DNA of 64,000 nucleotides from Embiotoca jacksoni. Taxonomy: Eukaryota; Chordata; Actinopteri; Embiotocidae. The first letter of the stretch is position 1. Every line of letters starts with the position of its first letter. The DNA is taken from assembly GCA_022577435.1 (NCBI GenBank), contig JAKOON010000006.1, positions 20,435,501 to 20,499,500 on the forward strand, written 5' to 3'. Below are positions 47,101-59,525 of this stretch, in pieces. A model generated the notes under the pieces. That model was not told the DNA's origin. It worked only from the letters and a program-made list of their open reading frames with translations, and did no database searches. The position numbers and the translations under genes were made by a program.

Positions 47101-48402
47101 ATTCTAAAATACAGTTAAGGGTTTTCACCACATCAAAGAGCACGTGATTATATAGTTGAGTCTTGAGGAATTCCTCAAGGCCTTTCCCCTTTTAAAAAAT
47201 ATTACTGACATCTTTATTCCTACTTATGTATCATACCTATTGTTAGTGTCCCTGTCATTACTCGGTTTTCTGACCTTTTGTCTCAGTTTGGCCTTTGTTT
47301 CCTTATTCCTTGTCTCTGGCCTTAAGGTAGAGTAAATCATAAGGCTGGGCACCGTGGTAGGCTAGGATCAGCAGATATTATATCAAACAATTAAAGCGGG
47401 CTTATTCTGGCTACCCCAGCCTTCTATATGGAAATGTAATGAGCCTATACATTGGTTACACAATGACACACATTTCAAATGTAACAGACTATTCATTTAT
47501 TGGTCACAAAGTGTGCCATTGTCCCTACTGTCATTTCAGTACCACTCTGTTATCCATGGTGGAAATAGGAATTGAAGAACTGGCACAGGCACGGACAGTG
47601 TTGAATCAACAGCAGCTACTTGACTATTGTTTGATGCCATGCATTAGGCACTCGTGGAAAGGCCGTCCATTCAGCCTCCCAAATTCATTGCCCAATGCTC
47701 AATGCCAAATCATTGGCCGCTGAGGCCTGGCACTGGCTGTGAGAGTCCTCAGAAAACTTCCCCCTGGCTGGCACAGACACTCCATGGCCTCCACCATCTC
47801 CCAGCCACCCACTAAAAGGCCAAAGAGGGGGTGCGGTGGGGGATGGGGAGGGATTTGGACTTTTCTCAAACATATGGCAGAAAGGGAGGAAGCAAGAGAT
47901 GCTGCTGTATGAGTACAATTAAGAAAATGTCTCAACCATTTTTGTTGAACTCATAAAAAATACACAGTATATAGAGCCCTGCTGTGACCACTTAAAGAAG
48001 TCAAATACTTAACTATAGCATACTACTATAATACTATAAAATGAAATACATGAATGCAAGGTCAATGGCCTACTAGTGTGAAATATACAAGCTAGATATA
48101 ATTGTCACATAGATGGGGGAAAATAGTGGCAGCAATGAAACACTTTTGAGCTATTAATGCAGGACATAGCCTCCATGTTGTCCTGCTAACTATATACTGT
48201 CATTTATAGTCATACACTACATTTATTATTTAGAATAGTTTGTGTGGCTGGAAGCCCTTTTACCACTATTTTACAGAGAGGCAATGATTTTAGTAGGCAG
48301 CTCAAGGTCTTCGCATCTCTCACAGGAAGGTCCACTGGAATAAATGTGACAACACTGTGTGAAAGAGAACTTGTTCAAAAATGTTGAAGAAAGCTACTTT
48401 AA
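44191..48402. other. Unassigned region
   Basis: A pyrimidine-rich stretch occurs at 45170-45430. The block 45020-45140 is less AT-rich and non-repetitive. No coding gene was supported; frames at 45985-46443 and 47439-47723 show no domain. Confidence 0.45.
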
Positions 48403-48874
48403 TTATTGACTAAAACAGAAATGTAATAAGCAAACTATTTTGTTCACCTTACAAAATGAACTAGTCATACTCTTGCAGAGGTGACGGGCACCGATGGGGG
48501 CTGACACTTGTGTTAAAACTCTGTCCTTGTAATGCAGACCCCCACGTGCATCCCTTTGTGGTGGTGGTGGCACTGGATCCTCTTCCTCGGCCAGCTTCAG
48601 GATGTCCCCAGCAGTGATGCAGATGTTATGAAGTACTTCACACAGTGGCGACATTAAAAGCAAAGGCTTGATCCACTTCCAGGGCTTTGAAGATGATCCC
48701 TCGCCACCATGCCTTAATCATGCCAAAGGCTCTCTATAATGGATTGGCCTTTGACAGGGTGAGGACTGAAGTGTGCCTCCACTCTTTCCCTCAATGGTGC
48801 AGTAAGATATGGGTATTCCTCATGATCAAGTAACCTGCTGGTGGGTAACAGCCCCTGATGAACACATGGATACT
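48403..48874 (-). pseudogene. PIF/Harbinger transposase, C-terminal part
   Basis: Minus-strand pieces in two frames read GCYPPAGYL-like, then RAFGMIKAWWRGIIFKALEV, then VCEVLHNICITAGDIL and a GLHYKDRVLTQVSAP end. These match the C-terminal half of HARBI1-type transposases. Frameshifts and a stop break it. The N-terminal half is at 51012-51480, beyond an inserted repeat. Confidence 0.75.
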
Positions 48875-49535
48875 TAAAGTAAAGTAAAGTTTATTTATAT
48901 AGAACTTCTCACAGACAGAGTCACAAAGTGCTTTACAAGTAAAAACATACAAAAAAAATGTGTTAGGAAGAGAAAATCCATATATAAAACATTAAAACAC
49001 AATGACAGATAAAAGCATAGGTACACACATAGTTATCAGAAGATGCAATTGCCTGGTGTTAAGAGGTTACCAAACGCCCGTGTAAAGAAGAATGCCTTTA
49101 GCTGACTTTGAAAAGATTGCAAGGTGTGGATAGAGCATTCCATAATTTAGGTGCCACAACCTCAAATGCTCGGTCGCCGCGGGTCTTGAGGTGAGTGCGT
49201 GCAACAGAGAGAAGGTTTAACATATTTGATCTCAAGGGGCGTGATGGGGGAATGGGGTTTGAGTAGGTCGGCCACATGCAGTGCATCCAGAAAGTATTCA
49301 CAGCGCTTCACTTTTTCCATATTTTGTTATGTTACAGCCTTATTAAAAAGTTGATTAAATTCATTTTTTTCCTCAAAATTCTACACACAATATCCCATAA
49401 TGACAAAGTGAAAAAAGTTTGTTTTAAATTTTTGCAAATCTATTAAAAATAAAGAACAAAAATATAACACGTACATAAGTATTCACAGCCTTTGTTCAAT
49501 ACTTTGTTGAAGCACCTTTGGCAGCAATTACAGCT

Positions 49536-50332
49536 TCAAGTCTTTTTGAGTATGATGCTGTAAGCTTGGCCCCTATTATTGGGCAGTTTCTCTGATTCTT
49601 CTTTGCAGGACCTCTCAAGCTCCATCAGGTTGGATGGGGAGCGTCGGTGCACAGACATTTTCAGATCTCTCCAGAGATGTTCAATCGGGTTCAAGTCTGG
49701 GCTCTGCCTGGGCCACTCAAGGACATTCACAGAGTTGTCCCAAAGCCACCCCTTTGTTATCTTGGCTGTGTGCTTCGGGTCGTTGTCCTGTTGGAAGATG
49801 AACCTTCGCCCCAGTCTGAGGTCCAGAGCGCTCTGGAGCAGGTTTTCATCAAGGATGTCTCTGTACATTGCTGCATTCATCTTTCCCTCCATCCTGACTA
49901 GTCTCCAGTTCCTGCCGCTGAAAAACATCCCCACAGCATGATGCTGCCACCACCATGCTTCACCGTAGAGATGGTATTGGCCAGGTGATGAGCGGTGCCT
50001 GGTTTCCTCCAGACATGATGCTTGGCATTCAGGCCAAAGAGTTCAATCTTTGTTTCATCAGACCAGAGAATTTAGTTTCTCATGGTCTGAGAGTCCTTTA
50101 GGTGCCTTTTAGTAAACTCCAGGTGGGCTGTCATGAGCCTTTTACTGAAGAGTGTCTTCCGTCTGGCTACTCTACCATACAGACCTGCTTGGTGGAGTGC
50201 TGCAGAGATGGTTGTCCTTCTGGAAGGTTCTCCTCTCTTTACAGAGCAACGTTGGAGCTCTGTCAGAGTGACCATCGGGTTCTTGGTCACCTCACCGACT
50301 AAGGCCCTTTGTGCTCTGACATGCACTGTCAA
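49536..50332 (-). pseudogene. Tc1-like transposase, broken
   Basis: Minus-strand frames cover 50332-50072 (VTKNPMVTLTELQ region and AGLYGRVARRKTL), a middle part with LWSDETKIELFG (first Asp) and HGGGSIMLWGCFSAAG, then 49934-49536 with QQDNDPKHTAK (second Asp) and SPDLNPIEHLWRDL (Glu). An in-frame stop follows TMRN just before the first Asp and a frameshift occurs near 49920. The first helix-turn-helix region is missing. The catalytic triad is otherwise preserved. Confidence 0.85.
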
Positions 50333-50550
50333 CTGTGGGATCTTATGTAGATGGTGTGTCTTTCCAAATCATGTTCAATCAACTGAATTTACCACAGGTG
50401 GACTCCAATCAAGTTGTAGAAACATCAAAGATGACCAGTGGAAACAGGATGCACCTGAGCTCAATTTTGAGTGTCATGGCAAAGGCTGTGAATACTTATG
50501 TACATGTGATTTTTTTCGTTTTTTATTTTTAATAGATTTTCAAAAAATGA

Positions 50551-50572
50551 AAAAAAAAAAAAAAAAAAAAAA
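50551..50572 (+). repeat. Poly-A tract
   Basis: A run of about 22 A inside the right inverted repeat region of the Tc1-like element. Confidence 0.9.
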
Positions 50573-51011
50573 CAATTTTCACGTCATCATTATGGGGTAT
50601 TGTGTGTAGAATTTTGAGCAAAAAAAAAATATTTAATCCATTTTGGAATAAGGCTGTAACAACAAAATGTGGAAAAAGTGAAGCGCTGTGAATACTTTCC
50701 AGATGCACTGTAAGAAGGAGCCTGTCCCTGTAATGCTCTGTACGTAAGTACAACAATCTTGAAATAAATTATGTGTGCAACCTGGAGCCAGTGAAGGGAT
50801 TTTGAGTACAGTGGTGATGTGAGACCGTCTATTTGTCCGAGTATGAAGTCTGGCAGAAGCTTTCTGGATTACCTGTAAACAATGTCGAGTAGATGTACCG
50901 AGTGTAGTAAAGAGAGCATTACAGGGATCTATGCAAGAGGAGATAAAGTCATGAATAAGCATTTCAAACTCAGCCGGTGAAACAATGGATCTCACTTTGC
51001 CAGTATTCATC

Positions 51012-51480
51012 AAGTCGAAGACACAAGTTTTAACACCATGGTATTGTGGAGTGAACTAGGCTCTCCAACAAATATGTATAGAAATGTGCCAATTTTGCCT
51101 GAAGCTGGATAGTGTGGAAGAGTTTCCAGTTTAGATAATCTTATGCATGTGGACCGATGGCTTCCACACAGTGGCTAAAAGCTGGGCTGCTGGCAAGGTG
51201 TTGAAAACCATGGCTCACTTCAGCACATTCTGCCAATGTGGGGAAGTGGACCACTTTGTCCAGGAGGGACAGGATTGCGTCACACATCCGACACAATATT
51301 AGACATCGTTGACTTTGGCATGTCAAAGACCCGGGAGACGACAGTGTAAGACAATCCATGAGCCAGCCGTTGGACCTCTATATATTGCCCCCAGCTATGG
51401 GTCTTCTCCCTCCTGAGAAAGGCCATCACTGCCTCAATAGATGCTCTGGACAAGCGGTAGTCAAAGTGCATATTTTAGAC
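51012..51480 (-). pseudogene. PIF/Harbinger transposase, N-terminal part
   Basis: Minus-strand frames read RASIEAVMAFLRREKTHSWG, then HGLSYTVVSRVFDMPKSTMS (helix-turn-helix), then LSLLDKVVHFPTLAECAEVS, then DYLNWKLFHTIQLQ. This is the DNA-binding and early catalytic part of HARBI1-type transposases. The first catalytic Asp region (normally GCHIRI-like) is degraded to CVEAIGPHA. It is separated from its C-terminal half by a 2.1-kb insertion. Confidence 0.75.
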
Positions 51481-54334
51481 AGAGGTAAATAAAAGGGACA
51501 TAGGTGTAGCGTGTATCTTGCTCTTCTCCTGGTGTGCTGTTGTTTCCTGTCTTTTCAATCTACAACTAATGACGCATCGTTGTTTTAGAAGGCAAAACAT
51601 AACTGCAATATTCTACAGGAACACATTAGATGTGTAGGACCAGTTTCAGTAATGCTTAGAAGATATATTTAATTTCATCAAGCTTTGTGATCTATGTTTA
51701 AAAAAAAAATCAGCATCTTTGTGCCATTTGTAAACGCATACAGAAGCAAGCTTCATGTGTCCCATTTTACTCTGTGACTCTGATATTCCCCAGCTGCCCT
51801 TTCGTACGTCACTAAGTGCAGACAGGCTCATCAGGATACATACTATTTAGCTGGGTAATGGGTTATAGGCCCTTCATTGAGAGCAAAGCATATAGTATCA
51901 ATCTCCCCAGAGCAGATCAGCCAGACAGGAAGTCAAAAAGAGGAAAGCAAAGAGCATTCAGAATAATACATATTTTGCAGACTCCCGATCCCTCATCACA
52001 TCACTACATTAATGTCTATTCCGATCTTTCAAGTAGGATAAAAAAAAAAAAAAAAAAAAGCATTCTCTTCCTGCCCCCGGCAGTTTAGAAGAAACAATAC
52101 CGGAAAAAAACCTTGACGGCAGCCAAAATGCTTCACTTCTGAAGCAGTGCAAAGGACGATACAAAACAGCGACACATGATGGACCTCTGCTTGATGGAAA
52201 ATAAAGGTAGGTATGGTAGGTTAAGGTCATGAAACCACAACAATTCTTAGTTTTCAGATGATGATACAATAATGAACTAAATTAAATATTGTATTCCATT
52301 TCTGCCAAATCACCCTAAATCCTACACACTACACACTCCCTCACTCAGCCTTGTAACAGAAACTACCTATGATCACCACAGTGTGTGGCATTTCAAGCTC
52401 AAGTTAGGGAAAGATGATTCTGCAGTTACTTACTACAGAGATAATCCACAGCAGCCTTAATAAAAATGTGGTTTATTAACATTTGACCTAAAACATAATC
52501 TGTCTTTATCCCCAACTACACAGACAAGTAGTCAAATCAAACCTTTGTCTCTGGAGTGAGATGTGTACCTGCCACCCCGAAAACATCTCTGTGACTCATA
52601 AATGTAGCATTTCATTCACTTAAAGATTTGCTTCTGATCATGAACCATGTTGGTAATATTTATCATTTGGTAAAATAAATTATATGTTATAATATAAAAA
52701 AAAGTTATATCTAAAAGTCAGGGTTGTTAGATGACACATGGTATTTCAAGGATTCTTATTAGCTCCACTAAGAGATCTTTCTTACCAGGCCGGATTCCAT
52801 GATTCCGGATGATGACTAAATGTGTCTCAGCCTTTCTTTTTCTTTTTTTTCTGCTAGAATTCATTAGCATACAGTATGTTGGCATGACTCCTGTCCAAAC
52901 AAGGGACACCGGCCAACTACACAGGCAGAAAACCCGGCAGGTGGTCTTTGAACTTTTGACATGCCAGTGTGTGATTCTTTATTTTTGCCATCCTTAAATT
53001 CTCGACTTTGGACTGGCTTTGGAAGCAACTTAAAAGAACTGATAACATTTCAAAATGAAGTCCATATTCAGAAGAGTAGTTCATATTTAAGAGGTTAAAG
53101 TTTTAAATTGTGGCGTAATAATGTGTAAAATAAACTCAGAATCAAACCATGAAACATTTTTAGAGTAAAGCCATACAATTTCCGAGGGATTTACATAGTT
53201 AACACTCGTCTGGCTTCTGCAGTAATTGTGTTGCTTGCAGATATGGGAATGCATTGTGTATGTGTATGCATGCATTCCACTTTGACCAAGGCTGAAACCC
53301 AAAACAATCATACTGTATTATAACCCTTCTGAATCCCTGTTATACCCCAGGATTATGAGGATATGTGTCAAAACACTGCGAATGCAAATGACAACAGCAT
53401 CTGCCACGTATTGTAAAAATCCTGATTTCTTTGCCAAGACTCAAGTGGCCATCTCTCTCTCTTTCTCTCTGTCTCTCTCCTTGCTGCAGTCCACAACATG
53501 CCATTAGCTTAGCTCTGATTCAAAGGAGGACGCCAGACAGATGATAATCACCCTTTGAGAGGCCAACGGGAAATTGGCTTGATGGGAATTTCCCACTCAA
53601 GGGGTCATTAAAGACACCAGTCACATCTCTGCAGCACCAACAGAATGGAGCGGTGATATGTGTGCCACATTTGGCTGAGCTACTCAGCAGTTAAGGAGCA
53701 AATTCAAACACTATGAGAAAAATGTTGAAGCGTTCTATAAAGCTGTCTAACTCTCCTTTTGCCTTTTTCTCACACAACCTGCAGTTTCAACCGGTAGTCA
53801 CACATTTACTGTAAAAATCACAAAATCAAAAAGATTCAAATAGACGGTAAAGATTTTGTGTAGGAAGTTGAATCAGTTATTGCCTTTTGTTGTTATTATT
53901 GATCCTACACCACAGGATCAAGCAGGTTTTATTGTGGCAGTTAATCGCTTGCACCTGACATCATTGGTGCAAATCATTTCCTGCTTACACGGCCACTAGA
54001 GCTCCGGTCCTGAGGACAGAGAATGCCAATGACTTACTCCCAGCTGCCTGTTTCAATTTGCGTCTGTTTCGTGAGTATATGATGAAGCCTTGCTCTGTCA
54101 CAGATACACCTCCTGGCCACTTGTAGTCTTCTTCCCTTGTATTGTGTTTATAGTCTCGGCAATGAACTCAATATATTAAGGCTTCTTGGCAAACTTTGGT
54201 ACATATACTGAAAAATGTATTGTTTGTCCAAGTGTTAATATACAGTCACAGAGTCACATAGAATCAAGTCAGTAGGCACCTACAACATATTGTATATGTA
54301 CCTTCTACTACTTTGCCGTTACCATGAGCAGAGG
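51481..54334. other. Unassigned region
   Basis: Poly-A at 52039-52059. The block 53500-53660 is less AT-rich and could be conserved non-coding DNA. No gene supported. Confidence 0.45.
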
Positions 54335-55105
54335 CCTGTACTACGAATCAGGATTTGCGGTTAGCAAAGTAACTTAAGGTTTAACTCAGATTTTCAGTAC
54401 CAGCTGGTTCACTTCTTATCAGGACACATCGCCATGGTAACTTATACTGCAGAGCTATAATCTGCTCTGGAGCAAGTTAAGTTTGAAATATTGGATCAAA
54501 AAGTACAAAAGTAACAACTACTGACCAATTCATTCTCTCAGAAAATGTCCTCTGTGGACTTTTTGTACGTACATAACCGTAACAAATGACGTTCTGAAAT
54601 GATTAGGCTAAACGTGCCATACATTTCATGAAACTACATCTAAGAATACATTAATTAAATTAAATACACACATAATTAGAGTCAGATCATTTTATGCGCT
54701 AGTGATGGTAAAGTGATATTTTGAGCCTTTCAGCTGAGGCTACGTATTCATACAATCTGTGATTATTTTTTTTGCCAGCACATTTTTACGTCATTCAGCA
54801 GCTGCAGCTGTGCTGCTTTCAGCTGAATTGTGTTTAACTTCCTCATATTTTTCTAAAATGATAGTTTATTCCTTATGAAATATGTCACTGTCAATATACT
54901 TCTCCATGTTTGCGATTGGTCAGATGGTGCAAACACTTCCTCTTTTATGTGAACGCGCTGAGCTGATTGATAAACCCTGGGTTGACATGGCGAGTTGTTA
55001 CCCAGCTTCATGTGACCGTTTCGTGCGATCTCCTTTATCAGGGTTTGTTAAGATATCCTGGGTATGTTGAACCTGCTACGAAGCAGGTATCTGGTCAAGC
55101 AGAGT
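54335..55105. mobile_element. Probable non-autonomous DNA transposon
   Basis: The left part has GCCTGTACTACGAATCAGGA, then ACATCGCCATGGTAACTTAT. The right part ends AACCTGCTACGAAGCAGGT, an approximate inversion of the left tip. Both halves resemble a common fish non-autonomous family often grouped with Harbinger-type elements. There is no transposase inside. Exact boundaries and target duplication were not resolved. Confidence 0.4.
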
Positions 55106-57999
55106 ACAGAGGATATTTTGCTCAGGTAATCAGCATTTTGTAAGGCACATTTCATCACGGGAAACATCTCTGTACAGTCTTTCCTCATGAAATGTGATAT
55201 CATCATGCTTAAATATGATTTTCCAATCCAGAATAATCAAATGAGAGCAATAAAAGTAGCCACGAAATATCAACCATCATTCATAAACCCATATAACTAA
55301 TTCAGACAGCAAAATAGTAGTACAGATAATTTGATATGCACGGACAATATTACAGAGCCACAGTGAGGCTGCTAATTAAAAAGTCTGCCTCATGTTCCTG
55401 AGGTGTGATGATGGCAATGTAAATGGAAATGAAATTCTTCCGTGACTGACAAAAGGCAGCTCCTCTTTGAGATTAGATCTTTCTTCTTGGAGATCTGCTG
55501 CCTAAACTGACGTTGGTGATCAACCCCATTTCACTTTGCAGTCACGAATTGGCTCCTCAGCTGTGTGTGAAGACTCCACTCAAAGCCAACATTGCTGTAG
55601 TATAGAGATCATATATGAGCCATGCAATAATGTGCAATGGGGCTTATTTGCATTATAGCACACAAGTGCACTGCATCTGCTACTTTATGTTTGAAGTATT
55701 AGGATACGGTATGTAACCCACAGACAATGTTAGCTTTTGCATTTCATATTTCCATAAACTCCATCCACCCACATGAGACCTTACAGTATGATAAATAAGC
55801 AGCTGCAGTGTTGTGCTTTTGATTTCAAACTGAGATTGACTACATGAGTGGGAGCTTTGAACAGCGGCAGGATCTCCAGAGAGTTTCATCATTATGCATA
55901 CTGCCCGCCTCTTTATGCTAATTATTTACACTTGAAATACATCCTAATAACCTCAACATCTCGAGCATTTCATTCATATTTGCTTCGGTCATGTCCAGCA
56001 GCACATGGCAGTTATCTGACATAAAGACACTTACTTATTGTCTCTTTATATTGGTTGTTATACTCATTTATAGTTTTCTTTGGAATTGTCTCTATCTGTG
56101 CTCATTTGTAACACAAGCATGAATACAAACCGGTTGGTATTTTTAAAGATGTGTGTCACACACTTTGGTCAGCTTCCCCTTCCCTTGTAGAGCAGGTAAA
56201 GACATTATGATATAAACTTGAACTTGAGAAGACAACACAAACTGTTGCTATGGATATCTGGACAGTTAATCTGGAATATTTCAATTAGTTTAGCTTGTGC
56301 TGAGTGATTAATGTGCTGTAATAAGTGTGCAGTGAGCCAGCGCTAACAGCACTGACAGTATGAACTGAGATCATGATGCAAAGCAGCGTGTTGCATTATC
56401 CTCAACTCATTTAATAAAGAATGGCATTAATTACAATGATGTTAGAGCTTTGTATAATAGAATAAATATTTTAGAGTTTATCATCTCAGCTCCACTTTTC
56501 ATTTGAAATCCAAATGTTTTACCTTCTCAGTGTTATTATGTTATCTTTACTTCTCGGACTCTTTAAAAGCATCAACAGGGTTGCAAAGGTTAAACAAATA
56601 AATAAAAGTGCAGTTAGTGTTGTCATCATACATATACACATACACACAAGTAGAACTTGATACATAGTAGTGCCATAAAAAAAATAAAAGGCCGTTTCTT
56701 CAGTCTTAGAGAAAATCGCTTAAACATCCTAAAAACATTTTTTTTATTGTGTTTTTATTTGATCTGTCTTTTTAAATGGTCATTTTTGAAGTGTTTTCTT
56801 TGCTTTGTAAAACAGCGGCTGTAAAACCACCAGGAGAAAACATGCGAATCTTCCCTGCAACCAAAGACACTTCATAATTCTCATCATCCACTCAGACAGC
56901 AATAACAGTAATAGTCAGATGAGAGTGCCAAGCTGAGCTGTTTTACCGGAATACCTTTCTCCCAGCAGCTCTCTGTGTGCGTTCCTGGCCACTGTGGCGA
57001 GCATAATAAACCAACGCACATGGCTGTAGGAGCTAATTATGCCAGTGCTGTTAATCTGTCTGGCTGCCTGTCCGTGTTGGATCGTCCTGTTTGTTTGGAC
57101 TTGCGCTGTCTACCCTTTGGCTTCGGTCTTGGCACTGATCTGAGTCGTAAAATGCAGAAAACATTTGAGGGTTTTATATGGTCCACTGAGAAAGAGAAAA
57201 AAACTCACGCAGTGACCAAAGCAATATGAGTTTGTTTAGTGCGTGTTGCTCATTACATTCATACAGGGCTAACAGCTCCTAAACCTGAACCAAAAATTGC
57301 ATATTGTTAGGTCATTTTATTTAAGTACACTGTGGGAGGGAATAGTGTAGTGTTAATTAAATTAGATTCTGGAGGCGCACTGAAGAAAGTGTCGTGTAAG
57401 TATCTCCACCATGAAGAAATAGATGAGTGTGGTTGAAGAGGTGGGGACAACAGCTATGTTCCAAATCTAATATCCTTTGAATAATTTTCATTACTGATTG
57501 ACTCCGTTGATCGCGTTTATCATACAGCAAACATGCGGAAAGTGTTTGTGGGCCTCAGTGCTTGTCAGCCCCCGTTTTCCCGGAAACTGTAAACGTATGA
57601 ACATAATTTCTCTCTCTTGATTGAAAATTTCAAATCCATCCGTGCACATTCAAGCACAAATCTAGGAATACTTTTGACTACGTTTACATCGTTATTTAGA
57701 CCTTTGGACTCGTTTAATATGAACATTTGACATTGGAACATTATATACCCATATTTAATGTACAAGAAATATGGCAAAGCATTCTAGGTCCTCTTTTAAT
57801 GCATACAAGGTTCGACACCTGTACAAATAGATTGTGCTAAATCCACTTGACACCAGCTAGCTTGACAGTGGGGTATTACTTCATGTCACTGCTGCTTTTG
57901 TTTTGGGTGCATAGCCAATGAGGAAACACAACTACCTTCAAACCCCATCTGTCAAACAAGGAAATGGATGCAAATGTCCAGATATGCATGGATACACAG

Positions 58000-58002
<3 letters not shown>
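55106..58002. other. Unassigned region
   Basis: No supported gene. The stretch about 56940-57180 is less AT-rich and non-repetitive; its 84-codon frame shows no domain. Confidence 0.45.

Positions 58003-58040
<38 letters not shown>
58003..58040 (+). repeat. (TG)n microsatellite
   Basis: About 38 bp of TG. Confidence 0.9.
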
Positions 58041-58045
<5 letters not shown>

Positions 58046-59436
58046 CAGGGGAACCAAGAGAGAGTTCATGTCTTAAATGAAGGGTTACTTGTTTTGCCAC
58101 AGCTGCCCCTTTATTATTTTAACAGTCCAATAACAAAACACTGAGACACTTTGTTGTATCCCACAGTGGCTCTTATAAAACCTTATTGTTTGTGTGTCTG
58201 TCCTTTTTCAAATGTTCACTTAAAACGTTATCTCTTACTCTGTAATAGGCAACAGATGCCATTACTTACTGTATAGGATTCAGGCTGACGTTGGTGCTTT
58301 GGAGTCCCGTTCAGGTTCAGGTGGTTGAGTATTGCAGATTTTACTGGGTCAGGCGAGTACGTTTATGTCTTACAAATTGTTGCGTGGCTGTGGGTTTTAA
58401 AAACCCTGACCTGTCCATTACTAGTGTCTGGGTATAGTACACAATGTTCAGATTTTACCAAATGTACTTGACTTAAGCTTGAATGTACTTGAGTACTAGT
58501 TACATGAACTGCTGCAGGAAACAGAAAGGTCACGCAAACTATCAAAGGCATTTACATGGTATTCAAAGTGTTACTTAATCCCTGATTAAATGGGTGGATT
58601 TTAAACTGTAGATCCTGATCACAATGATGCCTCTACCTGTCTGTTTGTGTCAGGATTGATCAATTAAAGATTCATTTCCAAATATAATTTTATTTACAGC
58701 AATAACTAGTCATTTGAACGCGGCAACTGTGCAGCTCTATAATTATGACATTGTATACAATATTTTTATAATGGTTTATGGTCTTTCATTTTAATTTAAA
58801 TGGGGCTAGATATAAAACGGTGGAAAAGTTTGACTCAAGGAGACTAAATTAACTCGTCTCATTTTCCTTTCACTCTCTTCAGCTCCCCTCCCTATACCAT
58901 CCTATACTGCTGCCAAGGAAATCCAATTAGGAACATTTCAACATGGCTGACAAACGACTCAGCTGCCCTTCTTTTGTTGGATTTCACTGCTGTATGGTTG
59001 GATGGATGGAAGCAGGAATTAAGATAGAAACAATTACCTTTCTTCTCCGTGTCCACACCTACTCACATATGATCATACATTCACACGTTTGTGGCCACGC
59101 GACACAATAAATCACACATTTATTTGTTTGAGCTGATAGATATATACATGCAGTCAGGCATATACTGGGTAGAGGCTCAAAAAAAGCTGGCATATAGTCC
59201 ACACTCAGATGTACATTATGTACATAGAAATATCAGACACACACTAATCCCAACCTTGCATGCACGCAATTTCAAACAGCAGAGCCACCAACATAAAGGT
59301 GTGCATTTCAATAATCATCATACTGTAAAGGGCGTGCTGGAAAATCCATTTCCTCCACATGACCAATTATTTTTTCATTATGGATTATCCTCAAGCTACT
59401 GCAGCAGCCGGGAGCTGTACTTCAGACACACCCAGA

Positions 59437-59437
<1 letters not shown>
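58041..59437. other. Unassigned AT-rich sequence
   Basis: No gene or repeat recognised. Confidence 0.5.
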
Positions 59438-59519
<82 letters not shown>

Positions 59520-59525
59520 ACACAC
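59438..59525 (+). repeat. (CA)n microsatellite
   Basis: About 88 bp of CA with one TC interruption near the end. Confidence 0.95.

Larger units (their letters stand above)
49279..50710 (-). mobile_element. Tc1-like transposon, nested
   Basis: The left end is CAGTGCATCCAGAAAGTATT and the right end is its inverse (AATACTTTCCAGATGCACTG), followed by TA at 50711-50712. The matching left dinucleotide is TG (49277-49278), a likely mutated TA. The inverted repeats (CACAGCGCTTCACTTTTTCC and further) extend about 100 bp. The transposase lies on the minus strand. Confidence 0.9.
48875..51011 (+). repeat. Interspersed repeat inserted in the Harbinger transposase
   Basis: AAAGTAAAGTAAAGTTTATT and ACAAAGTGCTTTACAAGTA at the left, and ACCTGGAGCCAGTGAAGGG with TCTGGCAGAAGCTTTCTGGA at the right, belong to a common fish repeat. 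Its two parts (about 404 and 301 bp) are separated by a Tc1-like element. Junctions at both ends fall where the Harbinger reading is interrupted. Confidence 0.6.
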
